Assembly: GCF_000682735.1 (NCBI RefSeq)
Contig: NZ_AWFD01000035.1
Coordinates: 1 to 64,000, forward strand
Direction: 5' to 3'
Length of the DNA stretch: 64,000 nucleotides
DNA from: Hyphomonas sp. CY54-11-8
Lineage (GTDB): Bacteria > Pseudomonadota > Alphaproteobacteria > Caulobacterales > Hyphomonadaceae
Position 1 is the first letter of the stretch, and each line of letters begins with the position of its first letter. Below, one piece after another: positions 27,815-36,413 of the stretch. The notes beneath the pieces were generated by a model. The model did no database searches, was not told the DNA's origin, and saw only the letters and a list, made by a program, of their open reading frames with translations. Made by a program: the position numbers and the translations under genes.

Positions 27815-27915
27815 CCCGCAAGAGTGCCTGCGGCGGGTATCCCGTTGGATCGGCATAGCCGGATCAGTTGCAAGCAAAGGCAACAGGGCGCGGAAACCGC
27901 CGCGTCTGTCCTACA

Positions 27916-28329
27916 TCAGGCCCCGGCGGCGAGCTGGACCGCTAGCGAGGCGCCCGTGCGGGTGGAGACGCGGCTGAGTGTGAAAGTGCCGGAGATCCGC
28001 GCATCTTCGGAGAAGGACCAGCGCCCTGTAAACCGGGTAAAGGACGCATCCACCGCCCCGCAATAGATCAGGTCCGGCTGGATGATGCCGGTGTCGGGCG
28101 TATAGCGTTTCGAGAGCAGAACGTGCTGGCCGCAGCGGTCCCCCCGGACAGTCGCATCATATTCAGGTTCGTAGCCAAGCAGCGGGCCGAACGTCACCGG
28201 TTCCAGTGTCGTGCCGCACAGTTTGCCGTCGATTTCGGTGAGCATGGCCGTGAAGTTTACGCACTCGCCATTGGCGTCGTACCGGAACTCTCCACTCCAC
28301 AGGCCGCTCATGTCTTTTTGTCCGCTCAT
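27916..28329 (-). CDS. Conserved hypothetical protein
   Basis: A 137-residue protein, predominantly beta-strand, beginning MSGQKDMSGLWSGEFRYD (an internal Met at residue 7 is also possible). Alternating strands such as VNFTAMLTEIDGKLCGTT and RFTGRWSFSEDARISGTFTLSR suggest a small lipocalin- or beta-barrel-like fold. No signal peptide is present. It is divergent from purD with a 42-base gap, so the two promoters must overlap. Function unknown. Confidence 0.65.
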   Translation of the reverse strand: MSGQKDMSGLWSGEFRYDANGECVNFTAMLTEIDGKLCGTTLEPVTFGPLLGYEPEYDATVRGDRCGQHVLLSKRYTPDTGIIQPDLIYCGAVDASFTRFTGRWSFSEDARISGTFTLSRVSTRTGASLAVQLAAGA

Positions 28330-28371
28330 ATCTACTTGATCTCAGACGCAGAGCCGAGCATCAAGCGCTTC

Positions 28372-29667
28372 ATGAATATTCTTCTCATCGGATCGGGTGG
28401 CCGCGAGCATGCGCTGGCTTGGAAAATGGCCCAGTCGCCGCTGGTTGACGTGGTGCATTCGACGCCGGGAAATCCCGGTATGGACGAGGTCGGCCCGTGC
28501 TTCGATGTCGGCGCGACAGATATCGAGAACCTTGTAAAACTTACACTTCAGGTGGAACCGGACCTGGTTGTCGTGGGGCCTGAGGCGCCGCTGGCCGAGG
28601 GGCTAGCAGATGTGCTGAGGGCGCGCGGATTCGACGTCTTTGGACCGAGCCAGGAAGCGGCACAACTCGAAGCATCAAAAACTTTTTCCAAGGGCCGGAT
28701 GACAGCCTATGGCGTGCCGACGGCCGCTTATGGCGAATTCACGGAAGCTGGGCTGGCAAAAGCCTTTTTGCGCAAAATGCAGGCACCTTACGTGCTGAAG
28801 GCCGACGGACTGGCAGGCGGCAAGGGCGTCGTGATCGCCGAAACGCTGGACGATGCGGATGCCGCCGTGGACGAAATGCTGGGCGGACGCTTCGGCGACG
28901 CCTCCGCCACGCTGGTGATCGAGGAGTTCATGCATGGCGAGGAAGCCAGCATCTTCGTGATCACCGATGGCGAGGGCGCGATCTACCTGCCTGCCGCGCA
29001 GGACCACAAGCGCGTCGGCGATGGTGACACGGGTGAGAATACCGGCGGCATGGGCGCCTATGCCCCGGCGCCGGTCGTGACCGACGAGATCATGGCCCGC
29101 GTGAAGCGCGAGATTGCCGAGCCGATGCTGAAAGGCATGGCGAAGGACGGCATGCCGTATCAGGGCGTGCTCTATATCGGCGTCATGGTGACGGCCGAGG
29201 GCCCGAAGGTTGTGGAGTTCAACGCCCGCTTCGGCGATCCGGAATGCCAGGTCTTGATGAAGGGCCTGAAGGGCGACATCGTCCCGGTGCTGCTCGCCTC
29301 GGCGACCGGCGGACTGAAGGGCAATGAAGAGGCCTTTGAGGCGCTGCTGGAACTGGACCAGTTCGAGCCGACCGCAACCGTGGTGATGGCCATGACGGGG
29401 TATCCCGGTGCCGTCGAGAAGGGCTCGGTCATCAAGCATGTCGGCAAGGCGAACGAATTGCCGGGCGTGCATGTCTTTCATGCCGGGACCGACCGCAACC
29501 AGCTGGGCATGCTGACCGCCAATGGCGGGCGCGTGCTGAACGTCACGGCCAGCGGAAGCACGCTGCGCGAGGCGATCGACCGGGCCTATGCCGGGGTCGA
29601 CGCGATCGATTGGCCGGAAGGCTTCTGCCGCGGCGACATTGGCTGGCGCGCGCTGGAACGGGGATAA
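28372..29667 (+). CDS. purD: Phosphoribosylamine-glycine ligase
   Basis: A 431-residue GARS, which joins glycine to 5-phosphoribosylamine with ATP in purine synthesis. The N-terminal domain begins MNILLIGSGGREHALAWK. The ATP-grasp core has VLKADGLAGGKGVVIA (near residue 140) and LVIEEFMHGEEASIF, and QDHKRVGDGDTGENTGGMGAYAP follows. The metal-binding VVEFNARFGDPE is near residue 282. The ATG at 28372 matches the family N-terminus. An in-frame ATG at 28123 would run through the divergent gene. Confidence 0.97.
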   Translation: MNILLIGSGGREHALAWKMAQSPLVDVVHSTPGNPGMDEVGPCFDVGATDIENLVKLTLQVEPDLVVVGPEAPLAEGLADVLRARGFDVFGPSQEAAQLEASKTFSKGRMTAYGVPTAAYGEFTEAGLAKAFLRKMQAPYVLKADGLAGGKGVVIAETLDDADAAVDEMLGGRFGDASATLVIEEFMHGEEASIFVITDGEGAIYLPAAQDHKRVGDGDTGENTGGMGAYAPAPVVTDEIMARVKREIAEPMLKGMAKDGMPYQGVLYIGVMVTAEGPKVVEFNARFGDPECQVLMKGLKGDIVPVLLASATGGLKGNEEAFEALLELDQFEPTATVVMAMTGYPGAVEKGSVIKHVGKANELPGVHVFHAGTDRNQLGMLTANGGRVLNVTASGSTLREAIDRAYAGVDAIDWPEGFCRGDIGWRALERG

Positions 29668-29703
29668 GGATCCCGGCCGCGCTGCGGCAGTCAGGAGAAA
29701 AAG

Positions 29704-31143
29704 ATGGCGCATACCCTCAAAAGATCAGGGGCCGCACTGGCCATGGCGGCCCTCGCGGCCTGCGCGACCGGGCCTGAACCCGAACCGCTATCCGGGGACC
29801 TGCTGATCCGCGATGTGCGCACGATCGGGTTCGATGGCGAGACGCCGGCGATCCGTGAGAACGCCTATGTGCTGGTGAAGGACGGGAAGATCCTCGCCGT
29901 GCGTGACACGGTTGACGGCCTGTCGGCGCCGGAAACGGTGGACGGTGCCGGGCAGACCATGGTGCCGGGCCTGACTGACATGCATGTCCATATCTGGGAT
30001 CAGGCGGAGCTGGGCGCTTACCTTTCCTGGGGCGTGACGCGGGTGCGCAATATGTCCGGCCTGTCGTTCCACCTGCCTCTGGCGGAACAGATCGAAGCGG
30101 GGGAGGTGATGGGGCCGCATCTCGTTACAACCGGACCGATCCTGAACAGCCAGGGTGCAAATGCGCAGATCAATCACCAGATCGTCGAAACGGCAGACGA
30201 AGCCCGCGCCGCGGTTCGCTGGCAGGCCGAGGCCGGTTTTGACAGGATCAAGGTCTACTCCAACCTGACCCGGCCGGCTTATGAAGCCATCATCGAAGAG
30301 GCCGCCGCGCGCAGCATGCCGGTCTCGGGCCACACGCCGGAGAGCGTGCGGGAAGACGGCATGCCGGACGAAAAGCCTTTCGACATTTCATTCGAGGAAG
30401 TCCTGGCCAATCATTTCGAGACCATCGAACACATCGAATCCGTTGTCTGGCATGGCCTGCGCAACCGGCATGATGAAGACGCCGCCCGGGAACTTGGCCG
30501 GAAGATCGCCGCAGAAGGCGTGCCGGTGACGTCCACACTTCTGGCGCACCGCAATCTGGTGCTGGTGGCCGAGACTGATGGTGCTGCCGTCAGCCGTCCG
30601 GGTACAGAGTTCCTGAATGCGGTCGAGCAGCAGACCGAGGTGGAGCACCAGACTTTCTGGGCAGGGCAGGATCCGGCACCGGCGGCAGAGGATGCCGCCT
30701 TCTATGCCCGTGTGGCAAAGATCTTCCAGGAAGAAGGCGTGACCCTGCTGGCCGGCACGGATGCGGGCATCTTCACCAATATTCCCGGCAAGTCTCTGGG
30801 CGAGGAACTTGTCCTGCTGGCCGATGCAGGCCTGACGCCTTATGACGTGCTTCGGTCAGCGACCCACACGCCCTCCATGGTGCTGGGCACGGCGGGGCAG
30901 GATGGCTGTGTCGAGGCCGGGTGCGCGGCGGATCTGGTCCTGCTGCCCTGCGACCCCCTGGCGGACATCGCCTGCGCCACAGAACCGGCCGGGCTCGTTT
31001 ATCGCGGGGCCTGGCTGGACCGCGCGGCGCTGGATGGGCTGCGCCAGTCTTCGGCGCAGCAGAATCCCGAACGGACGATGACGAACGTGTTTGGCGGGCT
31101 CGCCGAATATGGTGTCGATCTGAGCGCGCTGACGGGCGAATAG
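29704..31143 (+). CDS. Lipoprotein amidohydrolase (imidazolonepropionase-like)
   Basis: A 479-residue amidohydrolase-superfamily enzyme with a lipoprotein signal (lipobox LAAC, Cys about residue 20), so it is probably membrane-attached in the periplasm. The metal site motif MVPGLTDMHVHIWD is near residue 90. Later motifs are VSGHTPESV, FETIEHIESV and LAGTDAGIF (metal-binding Asp). The group is often labelled Xaa-Pro dipeptidase-like or prolidase-like; the substrate is unknown. A ribosome site AGGAG precedes the ATG. Another signal-bearing relative is at 47420. Confidence 0.85.
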   Translation: MAHTLKRSGAALAMAALAACATGPEPEPLSGDLLIRDVRTIGFDGETPAIRENAYVLVKDGKILAVRDTVDGLSAPETVDGAGQTMVPGLTDMHVHIWDQAELGAYLSWGVTRVRNMSGLSFHLPLAEQIEAGEVMGPHLVTTGPILNSQGANAQINHQIVETADEARAAVRWQAEAGFDRIKVYSNLTRPAYEAIIEEAAARSMPVSGHTPESVREDGMPDEKPFDISFEEVLANHFETIEHIESVVWHGLRNRHDEDAARELGRKIAAEGVPVTSTLLAHRNLVLVAETDGAAVSRPGTEFLNAVEQQTEVEHQTFWAGQDPAPAAEDAAFYARVAKIFQEEGVTLLAGTDAGIFTNIPGKSLGEELVLLADAGLTPYDVLRSATHTPSMVLGTAGQDGCVEAGCAADLVLLPCDPLADIACATEPAGLVYRGAWLDRAALDGLRQSSAQQNPERTMTNVFGGLAEYGVDLSALTGE

Positions 31144-31193
31144 GCAAACCGGCAGGTGCGCCATGCCTTGGATGTGCGGTCCAGAAATGGCGG

Positions 31194-31259
31194 TTTGCCC
31201 GCCGCTAGGCGATTTGGGGGGAGTGCGGCGGGCAAAACGCGGGACGCTGTGAGGCGTCC
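31194..31259 (-). ncRNA. Two-hairpin element with C6 loop (relative of the 38.4-39.0 kb array)
   Basis: On the minus strand, GGACGC-CTCACA-GCGTCC (31259-31242) is followed after five bases by a 12-bp perfect stem TTTGCCCGCCGC/GCGGCGGGCAAA. That stem's 19-base loop (31224-31206) holds CTCCCCCC. The order (hairpin, short CG spacer, GCCCGCC-based stem with a C-run loop) copies the units at 38369-39008. No U-tract follows the second stem. It lies in the 196-base gap between a plus-strand amidohydrolase and a convergent ADH gene, so it may instead be a bidirectional terminator. A TTTTTTT run is at about 31318. Confidence 0.4.
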
Positions 31260-31339
31260 TGAATTTCAAACGCATGAGCGCCGGAAATCCGTCGCGGAAA
31301 TTTGCCCGGCGGACGACTTTTTTTCCGAGCGCATGGCCC

Positions 31340-32401
31340 TCAGGCGTGGGGGGCGATCAGGATCTTGATTTCATGAGGATCCTTGGCGAGCGCATCGAAG
31401 GCGGCTTCGGTGCTGGCCAGCGGCTGGCGGCTGGTAATCAGCCGGGCAGCCTGATCGGCATGGGCTTCGATCAGGTGAAGCGCCGTGCTGAACTCCTCCG
31501 GCCGGTACGCGAAGCTGAACTCCAGCGTCAGTTCGCGCGTGATCCCCTCCAGCGGCGTGATCTTCTCTTCATGCGGGCAGACGCCGACCACGATGATGTG
31601 GGCATGCGCCGGGGCCGACTGGATGATCTGGCCCATGACGCCGGGTGCACCGGTGCATTCGAAAATGTTCTGCCCGTGCGGCTGTCCGCGGAAGTCCCGC
31701 GCCAGCAGCGGTGACATCTGGGCCGGTTCGTGGCCGAGATCGCTCCAGCGCTCGTAGGGGCTGTCACTGGCCGGGTCGAACACGATGTCGGCGCCGAGGC
31801 TGGCAGCGACGGCGCGGCGCTCGGCCGAGAAATCCGCCGCAAGGATGGGCCCCCGCCCGGCGATCTTCAGCGCCAGGATGACGGCAAGCCCCACCGGGCC
31901 GCAACCGATCACCATGTTCGGCCCGTCATTGCGGCTCGCGAGATTCACGGCGTGCAGGCCGACCGAGAATGGCTCGGTCAGCGCCGCGAGGTCGTCCGGA
32001 ATGCCGTCCGGCACGCGGAAGGTGCGCTCAGCATCGATGCAGGAGAGCGTGGCGAGCCCGCCGCTGTGGAAAGGCGAAAGGCCGATACAGGCCGGGCCGT
32101 CATGGCTGTGCGTGAAGGGCAGGCCGGTCACCCGGTCGCCGATCTTGAGTTCTGTCTCCGTGCCCGGAGCGATGCCAACGATTTTTGCCGAGAACTCATG
32201 GCCGGGGACGATGATGGGCAACTGGTGCTGCGCTTCCGGCGGCGTGGCGTCGGCCAGCTCCGCCATCTGCTTGCGCAGGCTAAGATCGCTGCCGCAAATG
32301 CCGTTGAAGAGGGGCTGGACCAAAAACTGGCCGGCAGCAGGTGACGGATCGGGAAGGTCCGAGATGCGAAAGGATTTTCCCTGCAGGGTGAGCGCGCGCA
32401 T
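31340..32401 (-). CDS. Zinc-type alcohol dehydrogenase (MDR family)
   Basis: A 353-residue medium-chain dehydrogenase/reductase. The GroES-like N-terminal half has NGICGSDLSL (catalytic Cys near residue 36) and IIVPGHEFSAKI (His/Glu of the zinc site). The Rossmann half has MVIGCGPVGLAVILALK near residue 165. The four-Cys structural zinc lobe is not apparent (ACIGLSPFHSGG instead). It is the last gene of a cupin-SDR-ADH operon, ten bases behind the SDR gene, and its substrate is probably shared with that pathway. Confidence 0.88.
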   Translation of the reverse strand: MRALTLQGKSFRISDLPDPSPAAGQFLVQPLFNGICGSDLSLRKQMAELADATPPEAQHQLPIIVPGHEFSAKIVGIAPGTETELKIGDRVTGLPFTHSHDGPACIGLSPFHSGGLATLSCIDAERTFRVPDGIPDDLAALTEPFSVGLHAVNLASRNDGPNMVIGCGPVGLAVILALKIAGRGPILAADFSAERRAVAASLGADIVFDPASDSPYERWSDLGHEPAQMSPLLARDFRGQPHGQNIFECTGAPGVMGQIIQSAPAHAHIIVVGVCPHEEKITPLEGITRELTLEFSFAYRPEEFSTALHLIEAHADQAARLITSRQPLASTEAAFDALAKDPHEIKILIAPHA

Positions 32402-32410
32402 CGAGCCCTC

Positions 32411-33187
32411 CTATATGCCGGCAAAGAGGGCGACTTCCGGCTGGCCGGTATGCGCCGTTGTGCCACCATCTGCCACGACGATGGAGCCGGTCATGTAGGA
32501 CGCGTCATCCGACGCGAGGAAAGCGACAACTTTCGCCATCTCTGCCGGCTGGGCGCCGCGGCCCATCGGAATGCGCTTGTGCCATTCCTGCGGCAGGCCG
32601 GGCATCTCGTTCATGCCCGCAGTGATGGGCGTTTCGACAAGGCCCGGGCAGAGGGCATTCACGCGAATGCCGTCACGGGCATGGTCTATGGCGAGCGCCC
32701 GCGTATAGTTGATTACCGCGCCCTTGGCGGCGTTGTAGGCGGCAAACCTGTAGTCCCCACCCAGGCCTGAAATGGATGCCGTATTCACGATGGCACTGCC
32801 GCGCGGCATGTGCGGAATGGCATGGTGGCAGGCATAGTAGACGCTGTGCAGGTCTACCGCGATCACCTGTTCCCACTGGTCGGGCGGCAATTCCACCGAA
32901 TTGGCGAAACTGCCGATACCGGCATTATTGAAGAGTATGTCGATCCGTCCGTGCGCGTCGGTGGCGGCCTTGATGAGGGCGCCGACGTCCGCCTCTTTCG
33001 AGACATCGCAGGTCACCGCCATGGCATCCGGACCAAGCGACGCGGCAAGGGCATTTGCCGCGTCTTCGGAGATGTCGGCGAGCACGACTCTGGCACCTTC
33101 ACCCGCCATCAATCGTGCGGTTGCCGCACCGATGCCAGAGGCAGCACCAGTGATGACGGCGACCTTGTCTTCAAATCTTTTTGTCAT
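32411..33187 (-). CDS. Short-chain dehydrogenase/reductase
   Basis: A 258-residue classical SDR. Cofactor motif TGAASGIG is near residue 15. An Asp after the second strand (VLADIS) suggests NAD preference. NNAG is near residue 88. The catalytic Ser lies in NTASISGLGG and YNAAK near residue 155. The C-terminus is normal (YMTGSIVVADGG). It is the middle gene of the operon, 15 bases behind the cupin gene. The exact alcohol/ketone substrate cannot be read. Confidence 0.92.
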   Translation of the reverse strand: MTKRFEDKVAVITGAASGIGAATARLMAGEGARVVLADISEDAANALAASLGPDAMAVTCDVSKEADVGALIKAATDAHGRIDILFNNAGIGSFANSVELPPDQWEQVIAVDLHSVYYACHHAIPHMPRGSAIVNTASISGLGGDYRFAAYNAAKGAVINYTRALAIDHARDGIRVNALCPGLVETPITAGMNEMPGLPQEWHKRIPMGRGAQPAEMAKVVAFLASDDASYMTGSIVVADGGTTAHTGQPEVALFAGI

Positions 33188-33202
33188 CCGATGGCCACTC
33201 CG

Positions 33203-33736
33203 TCAGGACAGGACAGAGCTGGGAGGAGACTCGTCTGCCCATGCGGAGCGGCGCTCGGAGATAACCCCCGAAATCTTCTGCCAGGCTGGCAGCGTCTTCG
33301 CGAGGAACTTGATGTCGAAGTCTTCCTGGGTACGGAATTCAAGCACTTCCACGCCGTCGGGGCCGGGCGTGTAGCGATAGGCCTTGCCCGCACCCAGGAA
33401 GAAACCGTCGCCTGGACCCAGCATGTCTGTGCCCAGTTGGAGGCTGCCAGCGACGATATAATAGAGACAATCGGAATTATGCGTATGAAGAGGAAGCGGG
33501 AAGCCGCTCTTGAACCAGGCATAGGTGAGGCTGAAGCCCGGCTGGGAGAAGAGGGTCTTGACCACATTGCCTTCGGCAAAGCCGGCTTCGAGCGCGGCGC
33601 CGATGCCGGCTTCGAGGTCTGGCGTCATGTCGGCCACTTCCATATGCGCGGTCTCGTCCAGCGAGGGCGCCTCCGACGTGCGGAAAATCTGGTAGCCGGT
33701 TGCGGCCGGTTTTTCGGTGACGGGTGCGTCGCTCAT
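33203..33736 (-). CDS. Cupin-domain protein
   Basis: A 177-residue protein with a single cupin barrel (about residues 85-165: PLPLHTHNSDCLYYIVAGSLQLG, then LGPGDGFFLGAGKAYRYTPG). Two of the four usual metal ligands are present (HxH). The Glu of motif 1 and the His of motif 2 are replaced, so metal-dependent oxygenase activity is doubtful. It resembles the ChrR/2,4'-dihydroxyacetophenone-dioxygenase-like group. ATG at 33736, with ribosome site GGAGG. It heads the operon that is divergent from the TetR gene. Confidence 0.8.
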   Translation of the reverse strand: MSDAPVTEKPAATGYQIFRTSEAPSLDETAHMEVADMTPDLEAGIGAALEAGFAEGNVVKTLFSQPGFSLTYAWFKSGFPLPLHTHNSDCLYYIVAGSLQLGTDMLGPGDGFFLGAGKAYRYTPGPDGVEVLEFRTQEDFDIKFLAKTLPAWQKISGVISERRSAWADESPPSSVLS

Positions 33737-33821
33737 CTTCAAATTCCTCCCAGAGGCCGCGATGGGGTTCGGGCCATCATCGCAGGTGCCGGGCTTGGGC
33801 CCGTGTCTCTCTGCCTGAACT

Positions 33822-33849
33822 AGGCTAGCGGGAAATTTCAAATAGTCAA
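33822..33849 (-). promoter_or_regulatory. Candidate promoter of the cupin-SDR-ADH operon
   Basis: On the minus strand TTGACT (33849-33844) and TAGCCT (33827-33822) are 16 bases apart, about 90 bases before the cupin ATG. The -35 box lies within the operator palindrome 33843-33858. The -10 match is partial. Confidence 0.45.
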
Positions 33850-33858
33850 CACTGACTA
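33843..33858. promoter_or_regulatory. Inverted repeat TAGTCA-N4-TGACTA, probable TetR operator
   Basis: A perfect 6-bp inverted repeat with a 4-base centre lies between the divergent cupin operon and TetR gene, 79 bases before the tetR ATG. It overlaps the predicted -35 of the cupin operon. Control by the adjacent regulator is inference from position. Confidence 0.65.
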
Positions 33859-33936
33859 ATATTGGGCGAGCGCGGTTGACGCGGGCGGGCCGCTGACCAT
33901 TATCGGCGCCGGGCAGGGTAGGAAGCGGCGAACGGA

Positions 33937-34566
33937 ATGACCGACACGAAAGAGCGTTCAGGACGCCGGCGAACCCGCCGCGGCGAGGAAACCCGCCGGC
34001 AGCTGATCGAAGCCTGTATCGATTGCCTGAACGAGCGCGGATATGCCGGCACATCAATCGAGGCCGTCATGTCGAAAGCCGGGATCAGCCGCGGATCCGT
34101 CCTGAACCAGTTCCCGACCCGGCTGGACCTGATGACCGCGACCATTGAGGCCGCGATGCGCGGCATGATGGCCGACACCAGCGCCCGGTTCGCCCGGATT
34201 TCAGATCCGGTCGAGCGCCTTCGTCGTCTGTGCGACCTCTACTGGGAAACGCAACGCCTGCCGGTGTCAGCGGCGGTGACGGAAGTGCTGCTGGCGGCGC
34301 GCTGGGACACCGATCTGGCGGCCATGCTGGGCCGGGTCACCAAGGAAATCGAGATCGAGCTGGACGCCGAAACGCGGCGGCGCGGCGAAGAAGCGGGCGT
34401 CAACGACATCGAGGCGCTGGTCGTGCATGCGCGTATGCTGATCCTGTCGCTGCGCGGGATGACGCTGGAACTCATGTTCGACCCGGACCGGCAGATCATC
34501 CACCATGCGCTGGAGGAAATCCGCACATCGCACCAGGTTTTCTGCGACCGGGTGCTGGCAGGCTAG
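33937..34566 (+). CDS. TetR-family regulator, probable repressor of the cupin operon
   Basis: A 209-residue TetR protein with a basic N-terminus (SGRRRTRRGEETRRQ). The HTH is at residues 17-64 (LIEACIDCLNERGYAGTSIEAVMSKAGISRGSVLNQFPTRLDL), followed by a helical ligand domain. It is transcribed away from the cupin-SDR-ADH operon across a shared operator. Its 3' end overlaps the sigma-factor gene by four bases on the opposite strand. Confidence 0.9.
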   Translation: MTDTKERSGRRRTRRGEETRRQLIEACIDCLNERGYAGTSIEAVMSKAGISRGSVLNQFPTRLDLMTATIEAAMRGMMADTSARFARISDPVERLRRLCDLYWETQRLPVSAAVTEVLLAARWDTDLAAMLGRVTKEIEIELDAETRRRGEEAGVNDIEALVVHARMLILSLRGMTLELMFDPDRQIIHHALEEIRTSHQVFCDRVLAG

Positions 34567-35441
34567 GTCGGAAGCTTGTCCGGATTGCGCATGATATAGA
34601 GCCAGGCAATGCGGCCGTCTGCGCCGGGGGCGAGCGTGATGACGAAATCGACCTGCCCGTTCACGCGGCGCATGATGGCCGGGGTGCCATTTGCATGGCC
34701 GAGTTCCAGCGTCCATGGCGTCGTCTCTGCCATCTTCGCGGACTTTTCCGTCACCGCAAAAAGCACTTGCACGATTTCGGCCGCGCCGTTCAGTGGCCGG
34801 AGGGCCGCGCGCGCTTTCTTTCCTCCGTCGGAATAAGCGATGGCACCGGGTGAGAACAGGGAGAGGGCGGTCTCGTGGTCCTGCGCCGCGGCGGCGCTCA
34901 TGAAGCGTTGCAGCAGCGAAGACACTTCGTCCGGCGAGGCGTCAAAGCGCGGGCCGCTTTCCTGCAAACGTGTGTGCGCCCGGCTGACGAGCTGGCGGCA
35001 GGCCGCCTCCGACTTGCCGGTCGCCGCTGAGATCTCGTCATAGCCGGCATCGAAGGCTTCGCGCAGGATGAAGGCGGCCCGCTCCGTTTCCGACAGGCGT
35101 TCCATCGCCCAGAGCAGGGCGAGCTCGCACTCCTGCGCTAGCGCAAAGCGTTCCTCGATACCCAGGCTTTCGCTCTCCACCAGCGGCTCCGGCAGCCACG
35201 GGCCGGGGTAGGTTTCCCGCCGTGCCCGGGCGGAGCGCAGCGCATCGATGGCGATGCGTGTGGCCGTGCGGCGTAGCCAGGCGCGGGGGTTTTCGATGGC
35301 GTCGTGATCGGCCCGCTCCCAGCGCAACCAGGTGTCCTGCACCGCATCCTCTGCACCGGCGCGCTCGCCCAGCATGCGGTAACACAGGGCCGTCAGGGCC
35401 GGGCGTTCGGCTTCGAACAGGGCAGTGTCGGCGGTGCTCAT
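34563..35441 (-). CDS. ECF41-type RNA polymerase sigma factor with SnoaL-like C-terminus
   Basis: A 292-residue ECF sigma factor. Region 2 (about residues 8-75) includes GAEDAVQDTWLRW. Region 4 (110-165) includes LSETERAAFILREAFDAGYDEISAATGKSEAACRQLVSRA. A C-terminal SnoaL-like extension (about 180-290) follows, with YSDGGKKARAALRPLNGA, close to the DGGGK-type motif of the ECF41 group. In that group the extension replaces a separate anti-sigma factor. ATG at 35441 overlaps the stop of the upstream gene. An in-frame ATG at 35768 was rejected because it would run through the AhpD-like gene. Confidence 0.92.
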   Translation of the reverse strand: MSTADTALFEAERPALTALCYRMLGERAGAEDAVQDTWLRWERADHDAIENPRAWLRRTATRIAIDALRSARARRETYPGPWLPEPLVESESLGIEERFALAQECELALLWAMERLSETERAAFILREAFDAGYDEISAATGKSEAACRQLVSRAHTRLQESGPRFDASPDEVSSLLQRFMSAAAAQDHETALSLFSPGAIAYSDGGKKARAALRPLNGAAEIVQVLFAVTEKSAKMAETTPWTLELGHANGTPAIMRRVNGQVDFVITLAPGADGRIAWLYIMRNPDKLPT

Positions 35442-35974
35442 GCGGCGAGCTTCACGACCTTGCCACCAAAGTCCAGCCTGTGGCAGGCCTGACCGTGGCC
35501 GAGGCCGCGTTTCAGCACCGGATAGATACGGCCAGATGCCGCCGCAAAGGCGCAGGAGAGCGCGGTTTTCTTGCCGAACTCGCTTTCGATTTCGCGGCGC
35601 AGATCGTCGGCGCCAATGTCTCCGGCGATGGCGGCGCAGGCAAAGCGGAAGCCGAGCCCCATGGCGCCGGCATCTTTCGGGCGGCCTTCCACGCAGGCCT
35701 GCAAGGCGTCTGCATCGGCGCCGTTCGCCAGTGCCATGTCGACGACAAGCTGGGCACACGGGCCGCAATCGCCTTCCAGCGTGGATGCCAATAGCGCGCC
35801 GGTCCAGACCGGGTGGCCGCTCGCAGGGCCGCGATACTTGTAAAAGTTCGGCAGGCGAGACAGCGAGATTGCCGCGCCGGGCGAAACATCCGCGATTTCG
35901 TGCATATAGGTCACGTCATAGCGGAAGGCGCGGCCGAATTTGCGGATCTGGGAATGAAGGATCTTGCGGATCAT
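35438..35974 (-). CDS. AhpD/CMD-like protein in the ECF41 operon
   Basis: A 178-residue, largely helical protein with a CxxC (GDCGPCAQLVVDMALANGA, near residue 69) typical of AhpD/carboxymuconolactone-decarboxylase-fold proteins. ECF41 sigma factors are known to be encoded beside carboxymuconolactone decarboxylases, oxidoreductases or epimerases, and they control that partner. This fits the pattern although the sequence is divergent. ATG at 35974, coupled on both sides by ATGA overlaps. Possibly a peroxidase-like or redox role. Confidence 0.78.
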   Translation of the reverse strand: MIRKILHSQIRKFGRAFRYDVTYMHEIADVSPGAAISLSRLPNFYKYRGPASGHPVWTGALLASTLEGDCGPCAQLVVDMALANGADADALQACVEGRPKDAGAMGLGFRFACAAIAGDIGADDLRREIESEFGKKTALSCAFAAASGRIYPVLKRGLGHGQACHRLDFGGKVVKLAA

Positions 35975-36357
35975 GTTCTGATCTCCTTGCGGGTAAAATT
36001 GAGGGCGGCGGCGAGGGCCAGCCAGGCGGGGATCTGGATGCCGGTGAGGTTCACGAAGGCGATCTGGTCGAGCGGCACACCGCGCGCGAACCAGATCCAG
36101 ATGTGAAAGAGCGCATGCAGGGCGGGCCACGCTGCGCCGCAGACGGCAGCGGTCCGGTCAAACTTCAGGATGCCATAGGCCAGCGCGCCGGAACTCATCC
36201 CGAAGGCAAGGGCGATGTCCCGCACGAAGTGCAGATTGAACGGGCCCATCATCGCAACGCCGGGCACGGTCTCGTACCAAGTGTGCGGCGCGAACCACAT
36301 GATCAGCGCGTTGGCGAAATGGGCTGCCGCAATGAGCAGAAGGATCGGTCTCCACAT
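35971..36357 (-). CDS. Small integral membrane protein, first gene of the ECF41 operon
   Basis: A 128-residue protein with about four membrane helices (PILLLIAAAHFANALIMWF; RDIALAFGMSSGALAYGIL; AALPALHALFHIWIWF-like; IPAWLALAAALNF). No family was assigned. It is coupled by an ATGA overlap to the AhpD-like gene and through it to the sigma factor, so it is probably the first cistron of the sigma operon. Confidence 0.75.
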   Translation of the reverse strand: MWRPILLLIAAAHFANALIMWFAPHTWYETVPGVAMMGPFNLHFVRDIALAFGMSSGALAYGILKFDRTAAVCGAAWPALHALFHIWIWFARGVPLDQIAFVNLTGIQIPAWLALAAALNFTRKEIRT

Positions 36358-36413
36358 GTCATGTCTCCTGTTTCAGGGACATGACGAGACAGCGCCCGGT
36401 TTTGTGACAGGTC

